DNA of 64,000 nt. Source: Rapana venosa. Taxonomy: Eukaryota > Mollusca > Gastropoda > Neogastropoda > Muricidae. The notes under the pieces were generated by a model that saw only the letters and a program-made list of their open reading frames with translations, was not told where the DNA came from and did not search any database. The stretch lies in the NCBI GenBank assembly GCA_028751875.1, contig CM054156.1:52092548-52156547 (forward strand), written 5' to 3'. Below are positions 34,111 to 48,509 of the stretch, one piece after another (position 1 is the first letter of the stretch; the number at the start of each line of letters is the position of its first letter). The position numbers and the translations under genes are program-made.

Positions 34111-37100
34111 ATGAAAGCTAGGATTCTGCTAAGTAAGGAATCAACACCTATTCCTTTATCAGCATTATGGGCATTCTTAATAAAATTTCAAGTATGCTTT
34201 ACTGTGATAGACAATTCTACACATTCACACGTTGCATGTGTGTGGAGGGGGGGAGGCGGGGGAAGAGCACTCTTATATACAGCTAAGAAGGAAGGGTAAT
34301 CTAATAAGTGTATATAATCTACAAATGGTAAAATCATGGACAGGAGGGATTCAAAGGCAGACTGATCGCTAATATTGTGACATTCTTCTTCTCTCTCTTC
34401 TTCTTCTCTTCTTCTCTTTTCTCTATTATCTCTTTCTTTCTCTCTCTCTTCTTATCTCCTGTCTTCTCTCTCCCTGTCTCTATCTCTCGGCTTGTATGCT
34501 CTCTACTTCTCTATCTGCCTATTCTTCCTCGTGCCCTTTCTCTTGCCAATTCAATAGTTTTATCGTGGATCGTTATTTTAATTGCAGTTGAGCTAGAAAT
34601 GAGGATATTAGTATTAATATACGATAGGTTTTTGTTTGATTAGTCCTAGTTGATATATGAGCTTTTGATTTTTTATTGTATCAGGGGTTTTTTTACTGTT
34701 GAATTTTGTTGTTTGTTTACTTGTTGTTTTTTATTTTTATAGTTTATTTGATTGTTGAATGTCTTTCCTTCTTTGCTACTACCCCTCCCCTATCTTTCAA
34801 TAGCTTTTCTGTTATTACGATATTTTGTTTTCTCATGGTGATGATGGGGACATTTGTTTGATGTTGTATCCTGGTATGAGTGATTGTGTTATTATTGAGT
34901 TCGATAAATATCATTATAATGCCTTATTTGGGACTTATTTTGCATGCTTGATAGATATTGTGTGAATTTGTTATATTTAAAGCGCTATTTGAAGAGTATG
35001 AGCGCATATGGCACACGTTTGTGGGTGGAGAGGAGAGGAGGGATGTCATTGCAGGGCAATATTGTCAGTAATGACGCAAGTTGTTGGATTTTCTAACGTT
35101 TTGTTCTGACTTTTTATATCTTAAAGTTAAACGTGTGGAGAGTATGGATGATATATAGTGAAGTAATTTGTTTGTTTGACGTTTTATGATTTGTTTTAGT
35201 TCTTTAAATTTTGAAAATATCTTTATTCAAGTGTGTGTGAGTGTGTGTGTGTGTGTTGTGTGGTGGAGTGTGTATGTGTGTACTCGCGTCGTGGGCAGGC
35301 GCAGGTGTTTATGCATTAATGTGTGTGGTGTGTATGTATATGTGTTGTCATTTGTATTTTCCATGTATTATCTATATCGATTTTTTTTTTTTTACTGATC
35401 AATTAATTGGTAGAGGTTGCTATAATGTAGTATTTTATTATAATCATTAAAAAATGTGTTCTTAGATAGGATGGCTTGTGAAAAAGCAAATGATATGGTT
35501 ATTCAATATGATCTGGAACATAAAAATTTCACTTAACATTGACATGATGTTGAAGAGTATGAGACAGGCAGGCATGCATCCACCAATACATCTTGCGACT
35601 CGTTAACTCTTTTCAGCTATTCGTAAGAGTAGGCCATTTTGTTGGGTGGAACAGTGACAGAATTACAAAATGATAAACGGGTGATGATTGTAAAAGCAAT
35701 ATGTGCTTATTCATAATCTCGATATAAAAGGACATACCAATAAAATAAATAAATACAACGTTATTATTATTTGTTTTCTATTTATTTATATTTATGTATG
35801 TTTGAGAAGATATCAAAAGCATCTCGTTGCTTATTCTTTTCACGATGAGGAAAATAAAAACTGTTCGTCTCTTTTTCACTCTTGGAATATGGCCTTTATT
35901 GTGCATCTTTTTGTGATTGTATGTATTGGTTGTTTATTTCCTTCGGCTAGATTCGAGGTTACCATTGTCTGGTATTTTTTTTGAAATATGCGACACTTGT
36001 TGCCCATCATGAAGGTGCCACATCTATGATTTAGCATGTAGCATGGTGTGCTGTTTTTCCATAACCACGACGATTACGGAATTAGGGAAATTAACAAGAT
36101 ATATGATTTAATTATATATAGAAAAGGCATTAGGGCATTGGCCAGGTTGCGCTTGAAGCTGACCTAGGGATGTAAAATTACCTTTAATTGCGCCAGTCAT
36201 GCGATCTTTGGTCAAAATTATTAATCAGGGGATTTTCGTGATTGGCTAACACACATTTTGGCGTGTTTCTTCAAAGTGTATGTCAATGAAATGTCCCAGG
36301 TATGCTAATTTGAATTCTGTGAATATTAGATTTGAACGATTAGTATATTTAAAGCATTTATTTGATGGGGGCTGGATGGAAAGAATGGTGTTATTCTTTG
36401 TTAAATAGTTTAAATAAGGACCTATAAAGAAAACAGCAGTCACAAAGAAAAACAAAGAAAGGTGATATGACAAAGATTAAGTTCATGCAACAGAATCCAA
36501 ACAAGGAAAACACACAATAACATAAAGTTAAGTCGCTTTTTTCATGTGTATTTAAGATGCTAAAAAGATAAAAATATCACTGGGAGAGAAAATGAAAAGG
36601 CAAGGTAAACGATATGGTGCTGGGCCGGGATCGGGGATGTACGAGGAAAGAGGAAGAATGCTAACCACAGTGTCCTTTATGGAAGAAATTGTGTGCGGTG
36701 GGTCTGTGTCAAACCCATTGGGTAGATGAGTAACGGAGAAAGTCGTTGGGTGGCTGTGGTCAAACACCCCTCAGAAGGAGTTCAACCTCTGGTTCCGTAT
36801 AAGTGTATTGTTGTTGTTTAGCGGTTGTAGTTGTGTTGCGATATTTGTAGATCCGGAATCCTGGAACAATGCGAGACCAGGTGAGTGCGGGCTTGGTGTG
36901 CTCTGTAACGGTTGACACTGATAGTGCTAGCATGTTCAAATAGCTAGGTCGTTGTTGGGGCAGACGATGGGGGGGGGGGGGGGGGTGTAACGAACTGAGC
37001 GGTTGTGTGAAGAAGACAGTAAGGTACAACGATGAGGAAAACATAATTAGAAAGAAGTTTTAGTATTAATCCATGGACTGGACGGAAAGTTAGTGATGCC

Positions 37101-40020
37101 TTTTACACAATGTGGTAAGAAAGTATGACGACTTTTTCAGCTTTGAAAAGGTAGTGTGTGGGTGAAATAGAAGGGTGGAGTGGGTAGGATGAGAGGTTAG
37201 AGGAGTTTATGAAGGAAGGGTAGGGTGTGGGGGAGGGGTGGGGGGTGGGGAATGGAAAAGAAACACAAATATGTTTCAAATTGGGTTGCTAACTGTCCTT
37301 ATTATAAGAGGGAGTGATAAATAGAAAAAAGTAAGAGCAAAAGGAAGATAAATTCAAACAGGAAATAGGAGATAACAAAGCTAGGCATTGAATGCCAAAG
37401 TGGGATTACCACAAACACACACACAACCAACTCAACAAAAACAACACACACAACAACAACAACAATTTCCAAAAATGTTTAGAAAAATGACATCTTTTTT
37501 TTTCATCATACAAAAAGTTAAGATTACAAAAACCAATCCTTTAATTGAATGGTTAATGCTTGAAAAAGAGTATAGAGATAAACATGAGCGGTGCTCTAGA
37601 ATATGCTGTGGTAAAGCAAGACAGGAAAAAAAATTCAGACAGGAAAATATTAAACGTTTCAAGATCCTTCCTTTTTGTTGGCTTCTGTAAATTAGTAACA
37701 GCAACCTCTTTTGGTTCTCAGGAAGACAAAAAGTATGTGACTCGGCATGTTGTAGTTGTCGTTTAAAAAAAACACGAGAGGAATCAGATGTAGGTAATAA
37801 CATCCCATGCAGCGTGATAAAGGAGAGCTTGGCAGTAGTAGAGATGTCTTTTTGTAATGAATGATTTCAAGGGAAAATACAATTTGGTCACTTGCAGGCA
37901 AAATCGATTCTATAATAGAAACTGCAGAGTTTTTTTTACTAACAGTTGTTTATGCTATATACAGTGATTTTTACTATATTGTTTATTACAATTAGTATAT
38001 TATTATTATAAGTAGTATTTTATTATTCTTAAGAATGTTGTTATTATTTATTAGTTTTATTATTGTTTTGTTTTGATGAAGAGACAAAGATGCTTCTTTT
38101 CCTAATGGGATATCATAACTAGACAGTGTTTTTTTATGCGTTTTCGATTTTACGTGTCATAAAAATACCGACATTGTATATTAACAGTTATGTCCACCAA
38201 TGTCAATCGTTATTATTTTATGATAAAGGAAGAGCTTCTCTAATACTCATGCAAATCGGCAAAATCCTTATGTACTTTAAAGATATGAAAGTTAAGCAAA
38301 GTAATGCCCTAACACTTTGTGAAAACGCAGTTTTCCTTTCTACTTGTGATGATCCAGAAGGAAGCATTATTTGAATTATTTAGGGGTAAAAGACCCTATG
38401 CAAAGGGAAGTGTGTGAATGGAATTAAAAATACTTGGAAGATAACTAGTGGGTTTAAGAAGTGGCAGTTGTTGACTATGAACAAATGTACGGTTTGGTTG
38501 TGTTTTAGTTGAGTATTGTTAAATGAGACGGGGGCAGATTATAACAAATTGCAAAATCTGCTCTTAACATAAATTGCAAATTCAAGTGATGTTATAATTG
38601 GTACACTGCATCTCTAATGAAAAAGTGTTGCAATGTGTGATGGCACAAACATCAAAATTAACACACATATCACTTATCAATAAAATATCTATATAAAAAA
38701 TTCTTCGCGGAGACAAGCATCATTGAACGGAGTTAGGTCTGTTTGATGCTTTTACGAAGAGGAGGTTGGAGTTGTTTTTGTGTGTTTTCTATTTTTTTTC
38801 ATTTTTTAACATCATCATCGTGTCTATATTTATCATCACAGCATTTGTCATACAATATTACACATGCGGTAAAATTTTTAAGATTAATAACATACATCAT
38901 AACACACCCCATCCACACTGGCAAATACACCACACCAAGCACCGCTTAAACATGCCTATCCCCACACACACATTATCAACACTCCCACCTCTCTCCACAC
39001 CACCAAACTTCATTCCAACCTCGTTTCCTCCCCTCAAACATCATACTCCACCACACACATTTAAACGCGCATCATACTCATCATTGCGATTAACACTACC
39101 CCATTATCAATACACTTTCACCATACATCAAATCAATACCTAGTACGTATTTCTCCAAAACACAACCTTACCATTAACTTCCGCACCATCACATCATATC
39201 ACTAACCAAACATTACCTAGCCATCATCTACCATACGTCACACCATTGTCTGATTATTATCCCCACGATATCATCTTATATCATCATATATTATATTGAT
39301 ATCTCAATGGGCAGGTTAGACAGTGAGGAGTCTGACCCTTAAGCAACCACGCATTCCTTGGTGTCAGTGTCAGAAGTGTTGGCTGCACCAGCAGTGGACG
39401 CCAGGGGCAGGAAGCGGGGAAAAGGATTACAGCCTGTCTTGACTTAACGTGAAAGGGTTTTGATGGTCTGCTATCAGCAACATGTTACAAAGCGGGACTG
39501 GAAGTGTAGGGGTTTTACTATTTGCAGTGATACAGTAGACAAGGGGATGGCTTCGCCCCTGGTTTGTGCAAGGACCATTTATTAGGAATGAACTCTGCCA
39601 GTTTGAATGTTATGTAGGGGACTGAAGTGTTACAAGTTTCTTACTGATGCCATCACTTTTATGAGTAAAGCTAGTCTTACGTGATAAGGAGAGAAGAATC
39701 CAAGATTTTGAGCTACTGGATTTTAGGAAATGTTTTAATATTTGTATACAGAGCAGAGGATGAGTCAGTATTTCATATAGAACTCATGTTCTCGTCATGC
39801 AGGAGGAATCTACACTCGTAAGAGACACAATGATTTGGTATGGAAACACATTAGCAGCTTAAGCAGCTATTGTATTAACAGTTGACAGAAGAAGTGCAAA
39901 GTAGCTATGGTCGTAAGATAAGATGACAAAAGAAAAAACGCCATGCTTCTATTAAAGATGACAAGAGTGAGCGGGCTCGACATAAAGTGAAAAGTAAAAA
40001 GCATGTGTCTAAATTCTTAA
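34111..40020. repeat. Block P2: noisy copy of 44957-51410
   Basis: Colinear with P3 over about 6 kb. Anchors: TTGCATGTGTGTGGAGGG (34234 vs 45079), GATATTGTGTGAAT.TGTTAT (34953 vs 45822), a degraded SINE B (about 35540-35755), the G-run (36969 vs 47988), TTTCGCGGAGACAA-like sequence (about 38703 vs 49854) and GGCTGCACCAGCAGTGGAC (39379 vs 50705). P2 is shorter, with random single-base deletions and insertions throughout, like an unpolished read. No intact gene. The (CAT)n tract of P3 is much shorter here. Confidence 0.8.
39310..39490 (-). pseudogene. TRIM-like second exon, copy in P2
   Basis: Reverse complement of the P3 exon 50625-50816 with small indels (GGCTGCACCAGCAGTGGAC, then CAGG..GCAGGAAGCGGG, CAGCC.GTC.TTGAC). 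The first exon has no counterpart in P2, because similarity to P3 ends near 40020, before the region equivalent to 51575. Confidence 0.65.
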
Positions 40021-40059
40021 TATCATTCTGAAACAAAAAATCAACACGACAAAACTTTC

Positions 40060-41890
40060 ACAACGCAGACCGTATTACTAGTTTCCGTTCTTATTGTTAG
40101 TTGAAATCTCTCTTTTCCCTCACCTCAACTTTTGGGATCGCAAAGGCAAGCTTACATGTTCAAGCCTTTCCGAATTTGTAAATTTTTTATTCATTTGAAC
40201 AAGTCGCAACTTCGCTCCAGATGGACAGAATCTTTAACCGACTTGATCCCCAATTCACTGCATTCCTTCATATTCTTTATCAACAAGTGAGAATGAAATC
40301 AAGACAATTTGAAAGAAGAAATGAATAAAATCATGTGATATGATCCTACTGCTTCTTTTCACTCATGAATCCACAGTCATACACTATATGAAAATAGTAA
40401 CACTATTCTTTTCAGAATTTTTCAATTAGTTCACAAATGTATAGTTACACCTTACTCAAAAAAGACGATGACCTAATTGAAGACTACAGGAGTTTCTAAC
40501 CTATCTTTTATTTTAAAGTCTTGAAAAAGTTGTTCTGAACACAGCAATAGCCATCTTATTACAATCTCCTTCCTTTTAGTCTGTATGTGCAAACGAGTGT
40601 CCTTAAGTTACCTTAAACACGATTTTGCAGCTTCTGACTCAGGAAAAATAACTGCTCACTTTCTGATTGTCTGCAGCTTTGAACTATAGACTTCAAATTT
40701 TTCGTTCAGAACACGTTTGTATTAAAGCACGATCACTGGTACAGTTCATATTACGACCGGATTCAAAAGTTAAGTAAATAGATTCACTCAGCACCTGCAA
40801 TACTGTGGAGTCACAGGGGTCCTGTTTCGGCATGTCTTTTATTCTCACTGCCACTTTACTGTTAATACAACCGTCATACGTCAGCATTCCTTTTTCTGAG
40901 AGATTCGATTTTAGAGTGAAATCGAAAATTGCCTTTTTTTGCTAAAGGTCTGTGCCTTCAAGATATCCAAAATGGATGATTGAGAAAGTTACATAAATGA
41001 GATAAACGAAGCCATGCTTTTAGGGACCAAAACACAATCTTTTCCATAAAACAGCTTCAATAGAAAGTTCGCAATCGTCTGTCCTTATACACTGTAGTGA
41101 ATATCTAGGGGTAGTCATCGATACCACGCTCTCATGCAAAAAAATCATCACCAAACCTGCCCAGTCGTTGTACTAAAATTACGGCGCATTTTAGTGCAGT
41201 TCGAAAGTATCTGTCACTGATGCATATCCAAACTAATCACCATCTTCTTCTTGTCTGGGATATTGCAATTTCTATTGGCTGGTCTGCAGCATTATCTATC
41301 CTCTCTTAACCTATACGTAAATTTCTGGAGCTGACTAGTCCTCAGAAAGAAAAATTTGTGCACAGTATCCTTATTGGATTCTTATGGTTCCTGTGACACA
41401 GGGGTAAATATAAGATCCTGTACCTCTGTAAAAGTTTCACAAAACGTCACTTCTACCTTGTTGCATGTCTTCATTGTACTCCTTCGTTCCATGTCGATGC
41501 AGATACTTGCTGCCTTAAGAAATATAGATTCCAACCAGTCCCTTAGTTGCCGACGTTTTCTCTGTTTCTGGTCCAGTGTTTGACGACTTCTCTCCACTTA
41601 GTCCAAGCTATTATGATGTTTTAAAATCAGCTTTAAGACGCATTTATTTCAAACTAAGTACTCTTCTTGTTTCATCTCATTTCTGTTGCCTAAAACACCT
41701 CACCCCCCCTTCCATTAGCTGCCCGCGTGTTAAATTTGTGCGTGGTGTGTGTTTTGTGTGTGTGTCGTGCGCGCGCGTGTGTGTTTCTATTTATACTTTG
41801 TATTTGTAAAAAAAAAAATGTTTAATTGTGCGGCGTGTGTTGTTATTTACATTTGAATTTGTAAAAATCTATTATCGTAATAGGTGCCTT
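40060..41890 (+). mobile_element. CR1/L2-like LINE, very noisy copy
   Basis: Ordered similarity to about 60540-62340: TCGCTCCAGATGGACAGA, CTTGATCCCCAATTCACTG, GAAAAAGTTGTTCT, ACCAAAACACAATCTTTTCC-like, CTAGGGGTAGTCATCGATA, TTGCCGACGTTTTCTCTGTT, ending in GT-rich sequence at 41735-41850. Hardly any frame survives; error density is higher than in any other LINE copy here. Confidence 0.65.
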
Positions 41891-42687
41891 GTGAATAGAT
41901 TTGGAAAAGAGGGTATTGATTTTATCTCCAGTCTTTGTGAAGGGACGGCAGCAGTGAAGACGATCGCAGAGAGTGATGTGTTCAGATTTATTCTTTCTTA
42001 GGACAGTCGTGCTGCAGCGTTTTGTATGCTGCTACTACTATCACTATACTACTACTACTACTACTACTATATATACTCCTATAATACTACTACTACTACT
42101 ACTACTATACTAATAATAATAAAATATAATTCATAATTGAACCTTATATAGTGCTATTATTTTTGTAATGACAACCAAAGCGATGATTACTACAATAATC
42201 TTACACAGTCAGAACAATGAAAACAATCAATAATTAAATAGATATTACACACATTGGAATGCTGCAATTAATCCAGGCGTTGAAAGAATGAGAGATTGAC
42301 AGTTTGGGATGTTGCATCCGGTGGAGGTACATTTCGAATTGCACTAAACACCGTTAATTGATGGTAGCATGTTTGATGTCAGGGTGGCTGACTTTTGTAT
42401 TGATGTGTGTAGTCGATATACAACACCTAGATACTCACAGCTTTATAGAGGGATTGTTTGTTATTGCGAGTTACATTGACAACTGTTGTAATGGAAATGA
42501 CGTTATGTGTTTAATCCCTACGTAGCATGGCTTCGGTTTATCTGCATTTGCTGTTACTTTGTCTTGTGTCATCCAGTTTTGAATAGTTCAAAGTTGTGGG
42601 CAATATTTTCAGGAGAGAAGGCAGATTTTCAGGAGTAACACTGCTATGATCTGAGAGTATCTGCGTAAAAATGATGGTTGATTGATG
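41891..42687 (-). mobile_element. Nested LINE Y/X pair, noisy third copy
   Basis: A degraded version of 25515-26303, including the insertion junction (TTTTGTATGCTGCTACTACT at about 42020), the ACT/ATA repeat and the X-element tail. At 42688 it passes without a break into the exact repeat. Confidence 0.75.
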
Positions 42688-44956
42688 CGGTTTATTATAT
42701 GTGACAGTGGGGCAGATTTGTAAGGTGAAAGAACGGGCTATAACTGATCCTTGGATCGCATTCCATTTGCAGGGTATTGACTGAATTTGTTTTTTTTTTT
42801 GCAACTGTATGGAATGGTGTAGGTTTGAGGGCCTGACAGTACTCCGAACGTTTTTTGAAGAAGTGAGAGGAAGAATTTGAGTAGTTCTATGTGTAACGAG
42901 CTGGTGATAAGTCGAGTAGCTGAAGAAGCGAGATTTTTCACCGAGTCAGAAGCAAGGAGAAGGGTGTTTCAGCAGTGGTCTAGGGTGGTTTCAGCGCTTG
43001 TGGTTCACGCGATAGGCAAAGAATAACTCAGGAAGATGATTTTGGAAGGTAGGTGGTTATTGAGTGTTTGGAGAAACTACTTTTCAGGTTTTTAGACCTC
43101 AAAGGCGTTGGAAAAGGTCTATAATTCTTCAGAATGTTAGCGTCATGGTCAGGCTTTTTGAGTAGAGGTGTGACTATAGCATTTATGAGAACTGAGGAAC
43201 ATTTCCTGAAAAGAGATGAGTTCATATTTTCGTGGATAAGTTGGGGTAAGTTGTGGTAGGCCCTGTGTGAAATCGGAGCAGGTTTCTTAATGGGATCGAG
43301 GTCAATGATTTTATAGTATTATTTTTGCAGATTTGTCGTGATTTCTTTCTCACTTGTCGGAAGAAAGCAAAGGATGAGAAGGCCAGAGAATTGGGGATCA
43401 GGAAGTGCAGGCTTGGGAAATGAGGGTCTGATCCGGTTTGGAGCGATGTTATGGAATTTTACAGAAAGAATGAGTTCAAATATAGACGAGTTCAGAATGG
43501 TTGTGGATGAATGTAGCGGGTTTGCCTTCAAGAAGATTTGATGTTAGGGAAAAGGAGATATTTCTGACGTGGCATCAAGAATTGCGAAGAGTATAATTTT
43601 TTGTTCTGAAAAAGACTTTATGATTTGACTTGTTTACTTGTTTTCGATAAGAGCTGTGATTAATGTCCTTTTATGATTTTCGCACTGCCGCTTCGTTGCC
43701 TGCGTTTCGCGCTTGCAACCAGGATGTCATGGGTGTCCAATGGCGCAATGGCCCTATCAGGCAAGGAGATAGTCAGTGGGAGGGGCATGACATAAGCAGT
43801 TGGTTTGCGAATTATTGTAGCGTTTAGATGGGGTTTATTGTAGTCAATATCTCGATGTAAACTAATAAAAATGACTTAATGTAAAAAAAAATGTTATTAA
43901 AATGTATACTGGTGGGTTTACAGCAAGACATACAGTTTCTGTCCCAAGAAACTAATCAAAATGTATCATACTGTGCAATTACTGTTTTTTTCGGAATTCT
44001 ACCATCAACTGTGTATCTGTTTATTTACATAAAGGTTGATAAAGAAAGTAACTGATGGTGAGAATTATTTAAGTGACCAAACAAATGGATTCGAGGCGTG
44101 TGATTTTAACAGCATTCACTTTTGGGAACAAAATTGTCTCTCAACTCACTTACTAATAGATTGTCGAAAAACATAGATAGGATCTTGCCTAACACCACAG
44201 CATGTTGAAGTTTCCATCCATAATTTCTGCCTTTTTTCAAGACAAAGTTCGAAACTACGCACCAGATGGATCAGATCATTCAGGCCTGCGCTTCCTGATC
44301 CCCAGTTCATGGCACTCCTCGCTTTTCTTAATCTAAAGTGAACAAGAAACACATGACAATTTGGAGGACAAAGACTATAATATCATGCGACTTGATCCCA
44401 TTACTGCTCCTGTTTTCTACCATGCCTTCCACAACTTGTACTATCTATCACTAAAATAGTAAAACCATCTTCTTTTGTAGGAAAGTACATCAGCTCGTTA
44501 AAACAGAATAGTCAAAACTTACTGAAAAAGCCAGACCTCGTTCCAATTCTGAGAATATTAGGCGTCTCAAACTTTCCCTATGTCTCTAATAGTACTAGAA
44601 AAAGTTGTTCCTCAAACAGCTCACAGTCACATCATTCCAATGCTCTAATTCCCACTTTCAAATTGCTATCGCCTTAACCACGCAACCTAGCAACCACCTA
44701 GTCACACTTTCGATAAACTTATAATTGCTTCTTGATGCTGGGGAAATCTGCCTCCTCACTCTTTTGGATTATCTGCGCCTTTGTTTACCATTAGATACTC
44801 AAATTCTTTCTTTCTCGCCTCCAAAACTACGTTTGGTATTCACGGCACAGCCCTCACCAGGTTTACTTCATCCCTCCTGACCGGTTCTACCGAAAGTTAT
44901 GTAAACAACAAATTCCTCAAAACCGGTCAGCACAAAAGGGAATGTGAGAGTACGCA
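42688..44956. repeat. Exact 2,269-bp repeat, copy 2
   Basis: Same sequence as 26304-28572. The left side is homologous but noisy relative to copy 1. The right side breaks inside the LINE after GAGAGTACGCA and continues as TGAATGCCTAGG, which belongs to block P3. The end shares only a few bases (GCA) with the P2 context at 34108, as expected of an artificial or microhomology join. Confidence 0.9.
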
Positions 44957-45236
44957 TGAATGCCTAGGATTTGATAAGTAAGGCAAATCAACCATACTAA
45001 CATTTATCAGCACTTACTGCATTTCTTAAATAAATTTCAAGTATGCTTTACTGTGACTAGAAATTCTACACAGTCACACGTTGCATGTGTGTGGAGGGAG
45101 GGGGAGGCGGGGAAGAGGCACTCTTATTAAGTAAAGAGTAAGAGTAATCTATATAAGCTCGTATATAATCTACAAATTGTAAAACAACATGGAAAGGAGA
45201 AAACCAAATGGTAAACCTGATAGCTAATTATTGTGA

Positions 45237-45337
<101 letters not shown>

Positions 45338-46107
45338 CTCTCTCGCTCTCGCTCTCGCTCTCGCTCTTGCTCTCTCTCTCTCTCTCCTCTCCTCTCCTCT
45401 CCTCGTGCCCTTTCTCTTGTCCAATTCAATAAGTTTTATCGTGGATGTTGTTTTTATTGCAGTTAGCTAGATATGAGATCATTAGTATTATTATAACCGA
45501 TATCGTTTTAGTTTGATAGTCCAGTTGATTATGAGCTTTTGATTTTTGTATTGTATAGGGGTTTTACTTGTTTGAATAATTGTTTATTTATTATTATATT
45601 TATATTTGATTGAATGTCTTTCCCCCCTTCCCCTTTGATACTACCCCCCTCCCCCTATCCTTTCCAATGCTTTTCTTTATTATCGTTATTTTGTTTTCTC
45701 ATGGTGATGGGGATTATTTGTTATGTTGTTGTATCATGGTGATGAGTGATTGTTGTTATTATTGTATCTCTATAATTATCATTATCATTGCCTTATTTGA
45801 CTTATTTTGCTTGCTTGATAGATATTGTGTGAATATGTTATATTTAAAAAGCGCTATTTGAAGAGTATGAGCGCATATGAGCACACATTTGCTGGGTGGA
45901 GGAGGAGAGGAGGGATGTCATTGCAGGCAATATTGTCAGTAATGACGCAATGAATGTCTGGTATTTTCTAACGTTTTGTTCCTGAACCTTTTTATCATCT
46001 AAAGTATAAACGTGAAAGTATGGATGATATATTAGGTGAAGTAATTTGTTTGTCTTGACGTTTTATGATTTGATTTTATTCTTAATTCTTAAAACATTCT
46101 TTATTCA

Positions 46108-46161
<54 letters not shown>

Positions 46162-46434
46162 TGTACGCTGTGCTGTGCGCAGGCGCGCAGGTGTGTATGA
46201 GTATGTGTGTGCGTGTGTATGTATATGTGTGTAATTTGTATTTTCCAATGTATTATCTTATCGATTTTCTTTTTTTACTGGATCAATTTATTGGTAGAGG
46301 TTGCAATAATGTAGTATTTCAGTATAATCATTAACAAATGTGTTCTTAGATAGATGGCTTGGTGAAAAAAGCAAATGCATATTGCTTATTCAATATGCCA
46401 TCTGGAAATAAAAATTTCACTTGACTTGACTTGA

Positions 46435-46650
46435 TTTTGAAGCAGGTATGAGCACAGGCAGGCATGCATACACCAATACATCTTGCGCACACGTTAAATC
46501 CTGTTCAGCTATTCGTAAGAGTAGGCCATTGTGTGCCGGTGGGAACAGATGACAGAATTTACAAAATCGCATACACACGGGGACTGATTGTAAAAAGCAC
46601 ATAAGTGCTTATTCCATTATCCTCGATATAAAAGAATACAATAAAAATAA
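46435..46650 (+). mobile_element. SINE family B
   Basis: AATACATCTTGCGCACACGT, TAAATCCTGTTCAGC, TCGTAAGAGTAGGCCATTGT, GTGCCGGTGGGAACAGATGA, ACGGGGACTGATTG, AAAAAGCACATAAGTGCTT and an ATATAAAAGAATAC.. tail with AAATAAATAA. The 5' side is replaced by a CACTTGACTTGACTTG motif belonging to another element tail. Confidence 0.8.
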
Positions 46651-48477
46651 ATAAATACACACGTTATCTATTATTTGTTTATCTATCTATTTATTTACTA
46701 TTTATGTATTGTTTGAGAAGATATCAAACGCCATCTCGTGCTTATTCTTTTCACTCATGAGGAAAATAAAACCAGTTCGCTCTTTTTCACCTCTCTGGAA
46801 TATGGCCTGTATATGTGACCACTATTTTTGCTGATTGTTTTTATTGGTTGTTTATTTCTTGGCTAGATCTCAGAGGTTCACCAATGGTCTGTATTTTTTT
46901 AAAATATGCGACCACTTGTGCCCATCATGAAGGTAGCCACACTATGACTTCCAGCATGTATGCATGGTGTGCCTGTTTTTCCATAACCCACCGAACGAAT
47001 ACAGGAATTACGGGAACTTAAACATGCATATTTGACCTTTTAATCTATATATAGACAAAAGGCATTAGGCATTGGCAGGTCTGCGCTTGAAGCTGACCTA
47101 GGAGATCGTAAAATTCAAACCATTAATTCGCAGTCACTGCCAATATTTGAGTCCACAACTTCATTAATCCAGGGGATTTTAGTCGATTGGACTTAACCAC
47201 TCATCTTTGGCGTCCGTCTTCTAAACGTTTATGTCATTGAAATGTCCCCCAGTTCATGCTAAATTTGATTCTGTGATTACTTAGTTGAATGATTAGTTTA
47301 TTAAAGCACTTATCTTGACTGGGGGCTGGATAAAAAGCCATCATGGTGCTTATTCTTTGTCCTAAATAGTTAACATAACTGACATATCTAAAAGAAAACA
47401 GCAGTCACACAAGAAAAACAAAGAAAGGTGATTATGACAAAGATTTATTCTGCTACACAGGGAAATCCAAACATGAAAACACCACATCTAACATACAAGC
47501 TCAAGTCTCCATTTATATCATGTGTATTTAAAGCATGCTAAAACAGATACAACTATCAACATGAGGGTGAACAGCAAGGTAAACGATATGTGAAGGGCCC
47601 CCGGGATAGGGGATGTCAGTGGAATGAATGCCTTAAACACACGTGTCCTTTATGGAAGCACTTCTGTGCCTGCGGTGGGTCTGTGTCAAACCCTTCAGGG
47701 TAGATGATTCATCGGAGAAAGTCGTTGCAGGATCGCTGTGGTCAGCACCACCTCAGGAGGGTGTTCCACACAATCTGGCTTCACGTTTAAGCTGTTATTG
47801 TTGTTGTTAGAGGCTTAGTCAGTTGTGTCCTGCGCATATTTGCTCAGAGCAGGAACTACTGGACACCACCAGAGAGACCAGACTGCAGTGCAGGGCCTCT
47901 CTGTCTGGCTGGTGGCTCTGTAACGGTCTGACACTGATAAGCTGCTTGCCATGTTGACATAGCTAGGTGTTGCTGGGGAGACGATGGGGGGGGGGGGGGG
48001 TATCGAAATGAGCGGTGTGTGAAGAAGACATGAAGTCACAGAAGATGAGGAAACATTAATTAGGAAAGAAGTTTAATCCATGGACTGACGGAAAGTTAGT
48101 GATGCCTACTTTACCACAATGTGGTGAGAGGTTGCATGACTTCTTTCAGAGTTGAGAACAGGGTGTGTGTGGTGAAACTAAGAAGGGTGGAGTGGAGTAG
48201 GATGAGAGGTAGAGGCAGATTATTAGATGGAAGGGTAGGAGTTGTGGGAGGGGGGGGGGGATGGAAAGAAACACAATTACTGTTTCCAAGTTATTTTGCT
48301 AAATGTCCTTCATACTAAGAGGGTGTGATTAAATAGAAAAAAGTAAGAGCAAAAGCTAAGATAAATCTCAAACAGGAAACTAGAGATCAAACAAGCAAGG
48401 ACATTGACCATGCCAAAGCTGGGTATTCACAACACACACACACACACCACACACACACACAACACCACACACCACAC

Positions 48478-48509
<32 letters not shown>

